A stretch of 64,000 nucleotides of DNA from Alkalibacterium olivapovliticus (lineage in GTDB: Bacteria; Bacillota; Bacilli; Lactobacillales; Carnobacteriaceae_A): positions 1 through 64,000 of the forward strand of contig NZ_PVTO01000007.1 of the NCBI RefSeq assembly GCF_003003275.1, given 5' to 3'. Below are positions 1 to 7,936 of the stretch, piece after piece. Every line of letters begins with the position of its first letter. Positions within the stretch are counted from its first letter, which is position 1. Below the pieces are notes generated by a model. It saw only the letters and a program-made list of their open reading frames with translations, ran no database searches and had not been told where the DNA came from. The position numbers were made by a program, and so were the translations under genes.

Positions 1-171
1 GCTCATTATCAAGCCCTCTCTACAAGGAAAATGAACGCTAAATTTCACATGAAAATTATTTTTAACAAGTGGCTAACTTAAACTTGAAATTTACAAATAA
101 TACTTTTGTAAATCTGAATTAAAAATAATTGATACGCATACTATTTAGAAAGGGGTAATATAGAACTATGA

Positions 172-564
172 GTTGATACTTCCATACCTTTTGTCTCTAA
201 TTCACTCGCAAAGGACGGCGGAGAAGTAAACTCCCGTGATCAAGTAACCTTCGGTAAAGATTCAGCTGGATCTATTTCTCATATCGAATGTTACACTATC
301 TTGATGGATGACCTGTCTAAATCACACACGATCCCATTCAATGAAATCCACAACTCAAACGTGGCTCTGGAACACGAAGCGAAAGTATCCAAAATTTCAG
401 AAGAACAACTGTACTACTTGATGAGTAGAGGACTAAGCGAAGAAACCGCGACAGAAATGATCGTCATGGGATTCGTCGAACCATTTACTAAAGAGCTACC
501 AATGGAATACGCCGTTGAACTGAACGGTCTCATTAGTTTCGAGATGGAAGGGTCAGTTCGGTAA
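172..564 (+). pseudogene. sufB: sufB 3' fragment, left copy
   Basis: An open frame without a usable start encodes about 130 residues matching the C-terminal part of the Fe-S cluster scaffold protein SufB: a [10 protein letters not shown] stretch, [34 protein letters not shown] and a final EMEGSVR. An in-frame TGA at 169-171 and unrelated sequence upstream show that the first three quarters of the gene are missing. Usually conserved residues are changed (NGL for NRL, GSVR for GSVG), as expected for decay. A similar 3' end recurs at 12190-12393. The piece has its own terminator-like hairpin downstream. Confidence 0.85.
400..476 (+). repeat. 77-bp perfect direct repeat inside sufB, left copy
   Basis: These 77 bases are identical to 12229-12305 in the same orientation. 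Flanking sufB sequence on both sides is similar but diverged. The pair brackets the restriction-modification island and is the clearest boundary marker. Confidence 0.9.
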
Positions 565-578
565 TAGTTAAAAAATAT

Positions 579-610
579 AATCGAGGTGCTAAAAAAGTGC
601 CTCGATTTTA
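579..610 (+). terminator. hairpin after left sufB fragment
   Basis: AATCGAGG and CCTCGATT form a stem followed by a short T run. It lies just after the sufB fragment stop codon. Confidence 0.6.
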
Positions 611-824
611 CTGTTCTTGGCATTTTTTATAATGATTTTTAGTGTTTTTACAAATTACTGGCTTTAAAGTTTGTTTTTCCTTTAGGAAACATGGAAAAGG
701 TCTGATTTGTGTTTGTATATATGCTATCTTTAAAGGGTAAGTTAACTCTAAAAGAGAACACAAGAATTTAAAGTTTTACAGAAATGAGGTATATTTATAT
801 TATTCTTGGTAAGGAGAGAACGAA

Positions 825-2726
825 TTGGAGAATAGGAAAAATCAATTATTAGAAATATTAAAAGAAATTAATCTAGAAATAGTTAGTATTGAAGAACCAG
901 AGCTTAAGCATGAAAGGATAGTCGTTCAATTAAAGGATTTGATAACAGATGTTAATGAGAAACTTATTAATTTAATTAGCATTAAAGATATGTCTAATGA
1001 TCAATTATTACATCTGGTAAGTGAAGTTAATAAGAACTATTATAGCCAAATTAAAAATTTAATTTCTCGCTATCACTCAAATCCTTTGGAAAAGTATAAT
1101 TCGTTAATAGAGGTAGTACAGTCACTGACAAACGAAATAAAACGAATTGACTACCTATCTCTTGTAGGTAAAAACAATGTAACTCTAGTTGGAGGAAACG
1201 GTGTGGGGAAATCTTCTTTTGCTAGTTATATGAAAGAATCACTATCAAGCAATATCGTTGTTATACCAGCACAAAAATTTTTATTTTATGATAAAATGAT
1301 TGGCTCATTACATTTGACAGATAAAAAACTAATTAATAATATTCAAAAACAAAATTTGATTGGTCGTGGCAAATTTGAAAATAATAGTAAAAATGATTAT
1401 GTAGTTCAATCATTTATGGCTGATTTGTCTAAGATATTTTCAAAACTAGTTACAGTAGTTACAAACACTCAAATAGAGCAGGAGCACGTTTTAGTAACAA
1501 CTAATAGTATAGAAAATGATTCCAAAGATAAAACAATCTTGTATAGATTGAATTATTTATGGAAATCATTAATTCCTGATATTGTGTTTGAAGTCGATAC
1601 TACAAATAGAGTACTAGTTCCGATAAAAAATGGACAGAGATATTCTCTAAATGCAATGAGTGATGGTGAAAAAGCTATGCTTTATTACATATGCCAAGTA
1701 TTCCTTGCAGAAGAAAATAGCTTCATAGTTGTAGATGAGCCTGAAACATTTATGAACGTTTCAAATTTTAATAGATTATGGGATACCTTAGAAAGTTATA
1801 GAACAGATTGTAAATTTATATATATATCACACGTTATAGATTTTATTGTGACACGTTCTAATGCAGATTTGCTATGGTGTAAGAGCTATGATCATCCTAA
1901 TGACTGGGAGATTGAAAATCTTGAATTAGAGGAAGATTTATCCAACTCTTTCCCCAAAGAACTTCTATCAGAAATAATTGGTGTAAGGAAACCTATACTT
2001 TTTTGTGAGGGTAAGAAGGGTTCTTTGGATTATCTTGTCTATTCGAAAATATTTCAAGAAGAAATTGTGGTCTGTCCGGTAGAAGGTCACAATCAAGTTA
2101 TCCAATATACAAGAGCCTATAATAATTCACCGATACTTAACAATAATAAAGCATTTGGAATAATAGATGCAGATCTAATGAGTCAGAAACAGATAGACGA
2201 GTATAAAGAAGAAGGAATTTTTACATTATCATTTAATGAAATAGAAATGATTTTTTTTACGGACGAAATAATGAAAAATATGTTAGAAAATTATTTTCCG
2301 TCTAATGAAGTAGAAGAAAAAATTGAAATTTTTAAAAATGAGTTTCTTTCTCTAGTTAACAGTGAAAAAGAAAGTATAGTTCAACAAAAATTAAAGAAAT
2401 ATTTAGATGCCAGGCTCTCAAAATATAGAATTAATAAACTTCAACCTAGCAACGAGATGCTTATAGAAGTAAAGTCATGGCTAGATAGTATCGAAATAGA
2501 AACTATAGAACAGTCTTTTTTAACAGAATTAGAGTGTATTATTAGGGAAGCAGATTATGATGCACTTTTAAAAGTTTCTCCTCAAAAAAAATCCGTTTCT
2601 AAAGGATTGGCAAATAGATTATTAGATAACAACTATGAAGAGAAAGCAAAAAATAGGTTGAAATTAGATGAAGAACTTTCTAAAGAGATTAGAAATGTTT
2701 ATTTTTCTCACATTATGTTTAGTTAA
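825..2726 (+). CDS. AAA ATPase fused to DUF4435 (PARIS-like single-gene defence protein)
   Basis: A 633-residue cytoplasmic protein. The N-terminal part is an ABC/OLD-type ATPase: Walker A GGNGVGKS at 123-130, signature-like MSDGE near 278-282, Walker B FIVVDEPE at 300-307 and a histidine switch ISH at 334-336. The C-terminal part from about 389 resembles DUF4435, a TOPRIM-like fold: FCEGKKGS at 393-400, IIDAD at 446-450 and NEIE at 471-474. ATPase plus DUF4435 is the composition of AriA and AriB of the PARIS anti-phage system, which exists also as a fused protein. The start is TTG at 825, eight bases after AAGGAG. Known PARIS responds to phage anti-restriction proteins such as Ocr, so the adjacent type I restriction genes are a meaningful neighbour. 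An OLD-family or other DUF4435 ATPase is the alternative. Confidence 0.75.
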   Translation: MENRKNQLLEILKEINLEIVSIEEPELKHERIVVQLKDLITDVNEKLINLISIKDMSNDQLLHLVSEVNKNYYSQIKNLISRYHSNPLEKYNSLIEVVQSLTNEIKRIDYLSLVGKNNVTLVGGNGVGKSSFASYMKESLSSNIVVIPAQKFLFYDKMIGSLHLTDKKLINNIQKQNLIGRGKFENNSKNDYVVQSFMADLSKIFSKLVTVVTNTQIEQEHVLVTTNSIENDSKDKTILYRLNYLWKSLIPDIVFEVDTTNRVLVPIKNGQRYSLNAMSDGEKAMLYYICQVFLAEENSFIVVDEPETFMNVSNFNRLWDTLESYRTDCKFIYISHVIDFIVTRSNADLLWCKSYDHPNDWEIENLELEEDLSNSFPKELLSEIIGVRKPILFCEGKKGSLDYLVYSKIFQEEIVVCPVEGHNQVIQYTRAYNNSPILNNNKAFGIIDADLMSQKQIDEYKEEGIFTLSFNEIEMIFFTDEIMKNMLENYFPSNEVEEKIEIFKNEFLSLVNSEKESIVQQKLKKYLDARLSKYRINKLQPSNEMLIEVKSWLDSIEIETIEQSFLTELECIIREADYDALLKVSPQKKSVSKGLANRLLDNNYEEKAKNRLKLDEELSKEIRNVYFSHIMFS

Positions 2727-2767
2727 ATTTACGTATTTAGTATAAAATCATACAAAGAGAATCTCTA

Positions 2768-2800
2768 ACTGTCCGCAACAGTTTTAGTTTCTTTTTTTGT
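2768..2800 (+). terminator. weak hairpin before hsdM
   Basis: AACTGT and ACAGTT pair around CCGCA, with a T-rich stretch following at some distance. It may separate the ATPase gene from the hsd genes. Confidence 0.35.
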
Positions 2801-2908
2801 TTAGACTAGTAACTATATAAAGTTTATTGTTCAAGTAACTATTTCTTTAAACAAGCGTAAGTGATAAACTAGTCTATAAACGATTAATAATATAAGGGAG
2901 TTTCTAAA

Positions 2909-4495
2909 TTGGGTGCAGAATTAAATAATCGTCTATTTAGTGCTGCGGATAATCTTCGCAGCAAAATGGATGCGTCAGAGTATAAGAATTATTTACTTGG
3001 ATTAATTTTCTATAAATATCTTTCGGATAAATTGTTAGAAAAAGTAGTAGAACTTGCAGATGAGAGCTTAGAAGAGTTTGATACTCCTGACAAACAATTG
3101 AGTTTATATAAAAAGTTGTTAGAAGATGAGGATACAAAAAGCGATTTAATCGCAACTTTAATTGATACTTTAGGTTTTGATATTGAACCGAAGTATTTAT
3201 TTAATGTGCTTGCAGATCAAGCAAAACAAAACATATTTCAATTAAATGATTTGAACAAAGCCTTTATAGATTTATCAACAAAACATGATCAATTTAATGG
3301 TTTATTTGACGACGTCGATTTACAATCAAAAAAATTGGGATCTGATGATCAGCAACGTAATGTGACTATTACTGAAGTACTTAAAAAAATTAATGATGTA
3401 AACTTAGTTGGGCAAGAAGGTGATGTTATCGGTGATGCCTACGAATTTCTTATCGGACAGTTTGCCTCGGAAGCTGGGAAAAAAGCGGGAGAATTTTATA
3501 CTCCGCATATGATTTCTGACATGATGGCTCAAATTGTAGCTAGTGGTCAAGAAGATAAAAGACTTTTCAGTGTATTTGACCCAACAATGGGGTCAGGCTC
3601 CTTAATGTTAAATGTACGAAATTACTTAAAGCACCCAGACAGCATTAAGTATCATGGGCAAGAACTCAACACCACGACCTATAATCTCGCAAAGATGAAT
3701 CTCATTCTACATGGGGTTGATAAAGAAGATATACGATTACGTAATGGAGACACTTTGAACAGAGATTGGCCTACTGATGAGCCTTATACATTTGATTCTG
3801 TTTTAATGAATCCGCCGTACTCAGCTAAATGGTCTGCGGATAATACGTTTTTAGATGATTCTCGCTTCAACAAATACGGTAAATTAGCCCCTAAATCGAA
3901 AGCAGACTTTGCATTCTTGTTGCATGGTTACTACCATTTAAAAGAAACGGGTACAATGGCAATAGTTTTGCCGCACGGTGTTTTATTTCGTGGAGCAGCA
4001 GAAGGGGTGATCCGTCAGAAGTTGTTAGAAGATGGAAGCATATATGCTGTAATTGGTATGCCAGGCAATCTATTCTTTGGTACATCAATTCCAACGACTG
4101 TAATCATCTTAAAGAAAAATCGGACAGAACGCGATGTCCTCTTTATTGATGCAAGCAAGGAATTTATCAAAGAAAAGAATCAAAACAAACTAACTAAAGG
4201 TAATATTGATAAAGTACTTACTACTTATGTTAAACGCGATAATATCGAGAAGTATGCCTACGTTGCAAGCTTTGAAGAGATTAAAGAGAACGACTTTAAT
4301 TTAAATATTCCGAGGTATGTTGACACCTTCGAAGAGGAAGAACCAATTGACATTGAAGAGGTTAGCAAAGAAATCGTTAATCTTAATAAAGAAATAGAAA
4401 AGGCAGAAAATGAATTTTTATCAATGCTAGATCAACTAGCAGTCAACGAGAATACTAAGGCCTTAATAGAGGCAACTAAGGAGGTATTCCGTTGA
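2909..4495 (+). CDS. hsdM: type I restriction-modification DNA methyltransferase subunit M
   Basis: This is the 528-residue N6-adenine methyltransferase subunit of a type I restriction system; it partners HsdS to methylate and HsdR to cleave. Visible motifs are the SAM-binding FDPTMGSGS at 223-231 and the catalytic NPPY at 301-304. The N-terminal region (RLFSAADNLRSKMDASEYKNYLL) is the usual HsdM helical domain, and the C-terminal end is coiled-coil-like. The start is TTG at 2909, eight bases after AAGGGAG. Its stop overlaps the TTG start of hsdS, so the two are probably translationally coupled. Confidence 0.95.
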   Translation: MGAELNNRLFSAADNLRSKMDASEYKNYLLGLIFYKYLSDKLLEKVVELADESLEEFDTPDKQLSLYKKLLEDEDTKSDLIATLIDTLGFDIEPKYLFNVLADQAKQNIFQLNDLNKAFIDLSTKHDQFNGLFDDVDLQSKKLGSDDQQRNVTITEVLKKINDVNLVGQEGDVIGDAYEFLIGQFASEAGKKAGEFYTPHMISDMMAQIVASGQEDKRLFSVFDPTMGSGSLMLNVRNYLKHPDSIKYHGQELNTTTYNLAKMNLILHGVDKEDIRLRNGDTLNRDWPTDEPYTFDSVLMNPPYSAKWSADNTFLDDSRFNKYGKLAPKSKADFAFLLHGYYHLKETGTMAIVLPHGVLFRGAAEGVIRQKLLEDGSIYAVIGMPGNLFFGTSIPTTVIILKKNRTERDVLFIDASKEFIKEKNQNKLTKGNIDKVLTTYVKRDNIEKYAYVASFEEIKENDFNLNIPRYVDTFEEEEPIDIEEVSKEIVNLNKEIEKAENEFLSMLDQLAVNENTKALIEATKEVFR

Positions 4496-5634
4496 GTATC
4501 AGTGAAGACAAAAGCTCCCCAGAACTAAGGTTTGAAGGCTTTACTGATGCTTGGGAACAGCGTGGAGGATCAGATATATTTAAATCAATTTCTGACAAGA
4601 ACCACCCTGAGCTGCCAGTCCTGTCAGCATCTCAAGAAAAAGGGATGATTTTAAGAGATGACATAGGAATCGACATAAAGTATGCCAGTAAGAGCTTAAT
4701 ATCCTACAAGAAAGTAATGCCTCAGCAATTCGTGATTCATTTACGATCATTTCAAGGTGGATTTGCATATTCTTTAATTGAAGGTATAACTTCACCAGCG
4801 TATACAATTATAGACTTCAAGAATAAAGAAGAACATGACCCGTCATATTGGCAGTTTATTCTAAGTAGTCGAAACTTTATTAAACGTCTAGAAACAGTTA
4901 CTTATGGTATTAGGGATGGAAGAAGTATCAGTTATTCTGATTTTTCTACACTCAAGTTCAATGTTCCTTCTATTAATGAGCAAACACAAATAGGTACTTT
5001 TTTTTTAGAACTCGATAAGACTATCGCTCTTCATCAGGAGAAGTTAAGTAAATTACAAGAGTTAAAAAAAGCTTACCTTCAAGTAATGTTTTCTCAAGAT
5101 GGAGAAAATACTCCAGAAATTAGAATTACTGATTTTGATAAAGAATGGGAGCAGCGTAACCTTTTAAAAGTATTGAAAGTTAATTCTGGTCGTGATTATA
5201 AACATCTGGAAAGTGGAAATATTCCAGTTTATGGAACTGGTGGATATATGCTTAGCGTAAATCAATATCTGTCCGACAAAGATGCCATCGGCATAGGACG
5301 TAAGGGTACAATAAATAATCCTCAATATTTAGTAAGTCCGTTTTGGACAGTAGATACCCTATTCTACATGACTGTTAATAAAGGTTATGATTTACTATTC
5401 ATCTACTCAATGAGCCAGACTATTAATTGGAAAAGGTTTGACGAATCTACTGGTGTACCTAGTTTATCTAAAACAACTATAAATAATATTATAAAATGTT
5501 TCCCACCTTACGAAGAGCAAGTTGCTATAGGTAAATTTTTTGACAAGTTTGAAACGATTGTTAAGTTTGAACAAACTATACTGGATGAATTGAAGAACTT
5601 AAAAATATCTTACTTACAAAATATGTTTATTTAA
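4492..5634 (+). CDS. hsdS: type I restriction-modification specificity subunit S (expressed copy)
   Basis: A 380-residue specificity subunit with two target-recognition domains, each beginning with a WEQR motif and ending in a conserved helix ([17 protein letters not shown] in the middle, ILDELKNLKISYL at the end). The TTG start at 4492 overlaps the hsdM stop and follows AAGGAGG. The 5' boundary (4549-4563) and central helix (5020-5076) are repeated in inverted orientation in the second hsdS at 6720-7861, with a recombinase between them. This is therefore the allele currently joined to a start codon. Recombination would replace one or both recognition domains. Confidence 0.93.
   Translation: MSISEDKSSPELRFEGFTDAWEQRGGSDIFKSISDKNHPELPVLSASQEKGMILRDDIGIDIKYASKSLISYKKVMPQQFVIHLRSFQGGFAYSLIEGITSPAYTIIDFKNKEEHDPSYWQFILSSRNFIKRLETVTYGIRDGRSISYSDFSTLKFNVPSINEQTQIGTFFLELDKTIALHQEKLSKLQELKKAYLQVMFSQDGENTPEIRITDFDKEWEQRNLLKVLKVNSGRDYKHLESGNIPVYGTGGYMLSVNQYLSDKDAIGIGRKGTINNPQYLVSPFWTVDTLFYMTVNKGYDLLFIYSMSQTINWKRFDESTGVPSLSKTTINNIIKCFPPYEEQVAIGKFFDKFETIVKFEQTILDELKNLKISYLQNMFI
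4549..4563 (+). repeat. short inverted repeat IR1 at first recognition domain, left
   Basis: GCTTGGGAACAGCGT is present here and as its reverse complement at 7839-7853. It encodes the AWEQR motif at the beginning of each first recognition domain and can serve as a crossover site. Confidence 0.8.
5020..5076 (+). repeat. central hsdS inverted repeat IR2, left
   Basis: A 57-base segment coding the central helix matches the reverse complement of 7320-7376 with two mismatches. It is a natural inversion site that would exchange second recognition domains. Confidence 0.88.
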
Positions 5635-5655
5635 ATATTCTTCCAAAAACTATAG

Positions 5656-5709
5656 AACCTCCGTTAAAATATTAATAGTGAGCAATTCACTAAATATAAA
5701 ACGGAGGTT
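5656..5709 (+). promoter_or_regulatory. stem-loop covering the recombinase ribosome site
   Basis: AACCTCCGTT at 5656-5665 is perfectly complementary to AACGGAGGTT at 5700-5709, and an inner hairpin AGTGA/TCACT lies in the loop. The 3' arm contains the GGAGG ribosome site of the recombinase gene, whose ATG is at 5718. The structure could hide the ribosome site on read-through transcripts, end hsdS transcription (four T follow), or both. Confidence 0.6.
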
Positions 5710-5717
5710 TTGTTATT

Positions 5718-6647
5718 ATGCCAAAAAAGAAAAAAGAATCAATCTTATTTCATGAGTACTTTGAAGAGTGGATAGATTTGTATAAAGTGGGAGCTATTCG
5801 TCGGGTAACTCTCCAGAAGTACTATATGAGTCACCAGCGAATAATAGAGCTAGCTCCTAATTTAAAAGTATCTGATCTTGATAGGAGAAGTTATCAAATA
5901 TTGCTAAATAAGTATGCAGCTACTCATGAAAAACAGACAACAATGGATTTCCACCATCAATTAAAAGGTGCTATTCTCGATGCAGTTGACGATGGACTTA
6001 TTGACAATAATCCTACACGGAAAATCATTATAAAAGGGATAGCTCCAAGAAAGAAGAAGCAAAAATTCCTTAATCAATTTGAAGTTCAAGCTCTATTGAA
6101 ACAACTAGATCTTACAGAAGAAATAAGCTGGGACTGGTTCATTCTTTTAATTGCTAAAACTGGTATACGATTCTCTGAAGCACTTGCTCTTACTCCAAAT
6201 GATTTTGATTTTTCTCAACAAAAAATAGCTATTAGTAAAACCTGGAATTATAAACATACTCAAGGCGGTTTTCAATCTACAAAGAATGAATCATCAAAAA
6301 GAAAAGTACAATTGGATTGGCAAACGGCTATGCAATTTTCTCAGTTAATTAATAATATGGAAACTGATCAACCTGTATTTGTTAAAGGAAGAGTATTTAA
6401 TTCTACAGTAAACAGTAGATTAAAAACCCTTTGCTTAAAAGCAGACATACCAGTAATCACTATCCATGGACTGAGACATACTCATGCTTCTCTTCTTTTA
6501 TTTGCTAACGTGTCAATTGCTAGTGTGGCTAAAAGGTTAGGTCACTCTAGCATGACCACTACTCAAGAGACCTATTTGCATATAATTAATGAACTTGAAA
6601 ATCAGGATAATGACAAAATTATGAAGCATTTAGCTATGTTATTGTAA
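5718..6647 (+). CDS. tyrosine recombinase of the hsdS shuffling type
   Basis: A 309-residue phage-integrase-family recombinase. It has an N-terminal SAM-like core-binding domain (HEYFEEWIDLYKVG) and a C-terminal catalytic domain with TGIRFSEAL (first arginine), HGLRHTHA (histidine and second arginine), LGHSS and a TYLH tyrosine. Position between two oppositely oriented hsdS genes is the arrangement of PsrA/CreX-type enzymes that invert type I specificity genes in streptococci. Acting here it would cut at the inverted repeats in the hsdS genes. A role in moving the whole island cannot be excluded. Confidence 0.92.
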   Translation: MPKKKKESILFHEYFEEWIDLYKVGAIRRVTLQKYYMSHQRIIELAPNLKVSDLDRRSYQILLNKYAATHEKQTTMDFHHQLKGAILDAVDDGLIDNNPTRKIIIKGIAPRKKKQKFLNQFEVQALLKQLDLTEEISWDWFILLIAKTGIRFSEALALTPNDFDFSQQKIAISKTWNYKHTQGGFQSTKNESSKRKVQLDWQTAMQFSQLINNMETDQPVFVKGRVFNSTVNSRLKTLCLKADIPVITIHGLRHTHASLLLFANVSIASVAKRLGHSSMTTTQETYLHIINELENQDNDKIMKHLAMLL

Positions 6648-6674
6648 CGGAAATGCAATTAACTATGTAATGAG

Positions 6675-6710
6675 AGTAGAGACAGAAGAAATATACTGTC
6701 TCTACTTTTT
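6675..6710. terminator. bidirectional terminator between recombinase and second hsdS
   Basis: AGTAGAGACAG and CTGTCTCTACT form an 11-bp perfect stem followed by TTTT on the plus strand and A-rich sequence on the other side. It separates two convergent genes. Confidence 0.8.
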
Positions 6711-7319
6711 AGCACAATGTCATATAAAAATTTTATTGAAATAAGATTTTTTCAAAATTTTAAGATTTTCTATTTTGCTTTGTTCAAGAGCAATAAGTTT
6801 ATCTAACTGTATAAAATAATTACCTATTTGACCTTGTTCTTTACTATTTAATGGAATCCAAAAATTAGTATTTGATACTACATTCCAATCTGAACGAGGC
6901 ATTTTTGTTCCAGTAGATTGATTAGAAACCGTTTGATATCTGCTACTTTGAATTAAAGTATATATAAATTTATTGTTAACGTTTTGAGGACGTAAAATCC
7001 AAAAATCACCTACAGCAATGCCAGTGAAGTCTGATAACAACCAGTTTTTTAAGTAAGGACGTAATTTACCAAACAAAATATCGCCAGGTTGAAACTTGAT
7101 TCCTTTTTTATTACTCTTTTTCTCAAATATATTCTTGTTTAGTTTTCCTACTATAGAGATGATGTCTTCGTATTCAACACGAGGTAAATCTTTTTTATCG
7201 CTAGATATAGAAACGCGATTTACTATGTCTACCAACTTATGCTTTTTCCATTCTTCATTATAGTTAGCTACTCTAATTTTTGGAACATTTTCTTCATCTT
7301 GAGGGAACATTCCTACTAA

Positions 7320-7376
7320 GTAAGCCTTTTTTAACTCTTGTAATTTAGTTAACTTCTCCTGATGAAGAGCGATAGT
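7320..7376 (-). repeat. central hsdS inverted repeat IR2, right
   Basis: Reverse-complement partner of 5020-5076, 57 bases with two mismatches, inside the silent hsdS. Confidence 0.88.
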
Positions 7377-7838
7377 GTTATCAAGCAGTTTGAAAAATGT
7401 TGCAATTTTGTTTTGTTCTTTAATAGAAGTTATAAAAGGAGAATAAGACTGAAGGGTTTTATAATAAAGTCTAACTCTAGTACCACCCTTCTTTTGCATG
7501 TGAGAAAACCGCATGAAAGATTTTGAAAAATTTAAATTTCTTAATACAAATTCATCATTTGCCTCGTTAGTAGTTGTAAATACGGGGTATTCCTTACTTA
7601 CTAATACTGGAAGATCCATATGATTCTTATTAAAATGAAAAGTCGAGTCATCCGACATATGACGATATGTGATATATCCTTGAGGAACTAAATGGAAATC
7701 TAAGCTCTCATTTATACCACTTCTCTGTCCGTTAAAGTACTCTGACTGAAGAAATAGGCCTTTTCTAGATGACGTGGCTATAGGGTATTCCCCACCTTTA
7801 GAAATTTCGTTATGTTCTAATAATATTTCTCCTAACTT

Positions 7839-7853
7839 ACGCTGTTCCCAAGC
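7839..7853 (-). repeat. short inverted repeat IR1, right
   Basis: Exact reverse complement of 4549-4563, at the beginning of the first recognition domain of the silent cassette. Confidence 0.8.
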
Positions 7854-7896
7854 GGTAATTATCTTAAACTTCTTATCCGTATAAATATATTCATGA

Positions 7897-7902
7897 TATA
7901 AT
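7897..7902 (+). promoter_or_regulatory. -10 box for hsdR
   Basis: A TATAAT hexamer sits about 35 bases before the hsdR start at 7937. It overlaps an in-frame ATG at 7901, which argues that translation begins at the later ATG. No convincing -35 box was seen. Confidence 0.5.
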
Positions 7903-7936
7903 GACAGAATATAAAGAAGAGGTAGGTGTTTGGTTA

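Larger units (their letters stand above)
6720..7861 (-). pseudogene. hsdS: silent hsdS cassette lacking its own start
   Basis: This frame encodes two recognition domains of a second type I specificity subunit. It begins at [11 protein letters not shown], passes the central helix [17 protein letters not shown] and ends [10 protein letters not shown]. Upstream of AWEQR the normal N-terminus and ribosome site are absent; the frame runs on into unrelated codons up to an ATG at 7946 that collides with the start of hsdR. It is therefore best read as a storage cassette, not a damaged gene. Both recognition domains differ from those of the copy at 4492. Inversion through IR1 or IR2 would place them behind the hsdM-linked start. 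Confidence 0.85.

Noticed and set aside
414-623. Minus-strand open frame across the sufB fragment
   Set aside because: It is the antisense shadow of a clear SufB sequence and has no ribosome site.
5718-6647. Island integrase as sole role of the recombinase
   Set aside because: Its position between inverted hsdS copies fits a specificity invertase better; no integrase at the island edge was seen.
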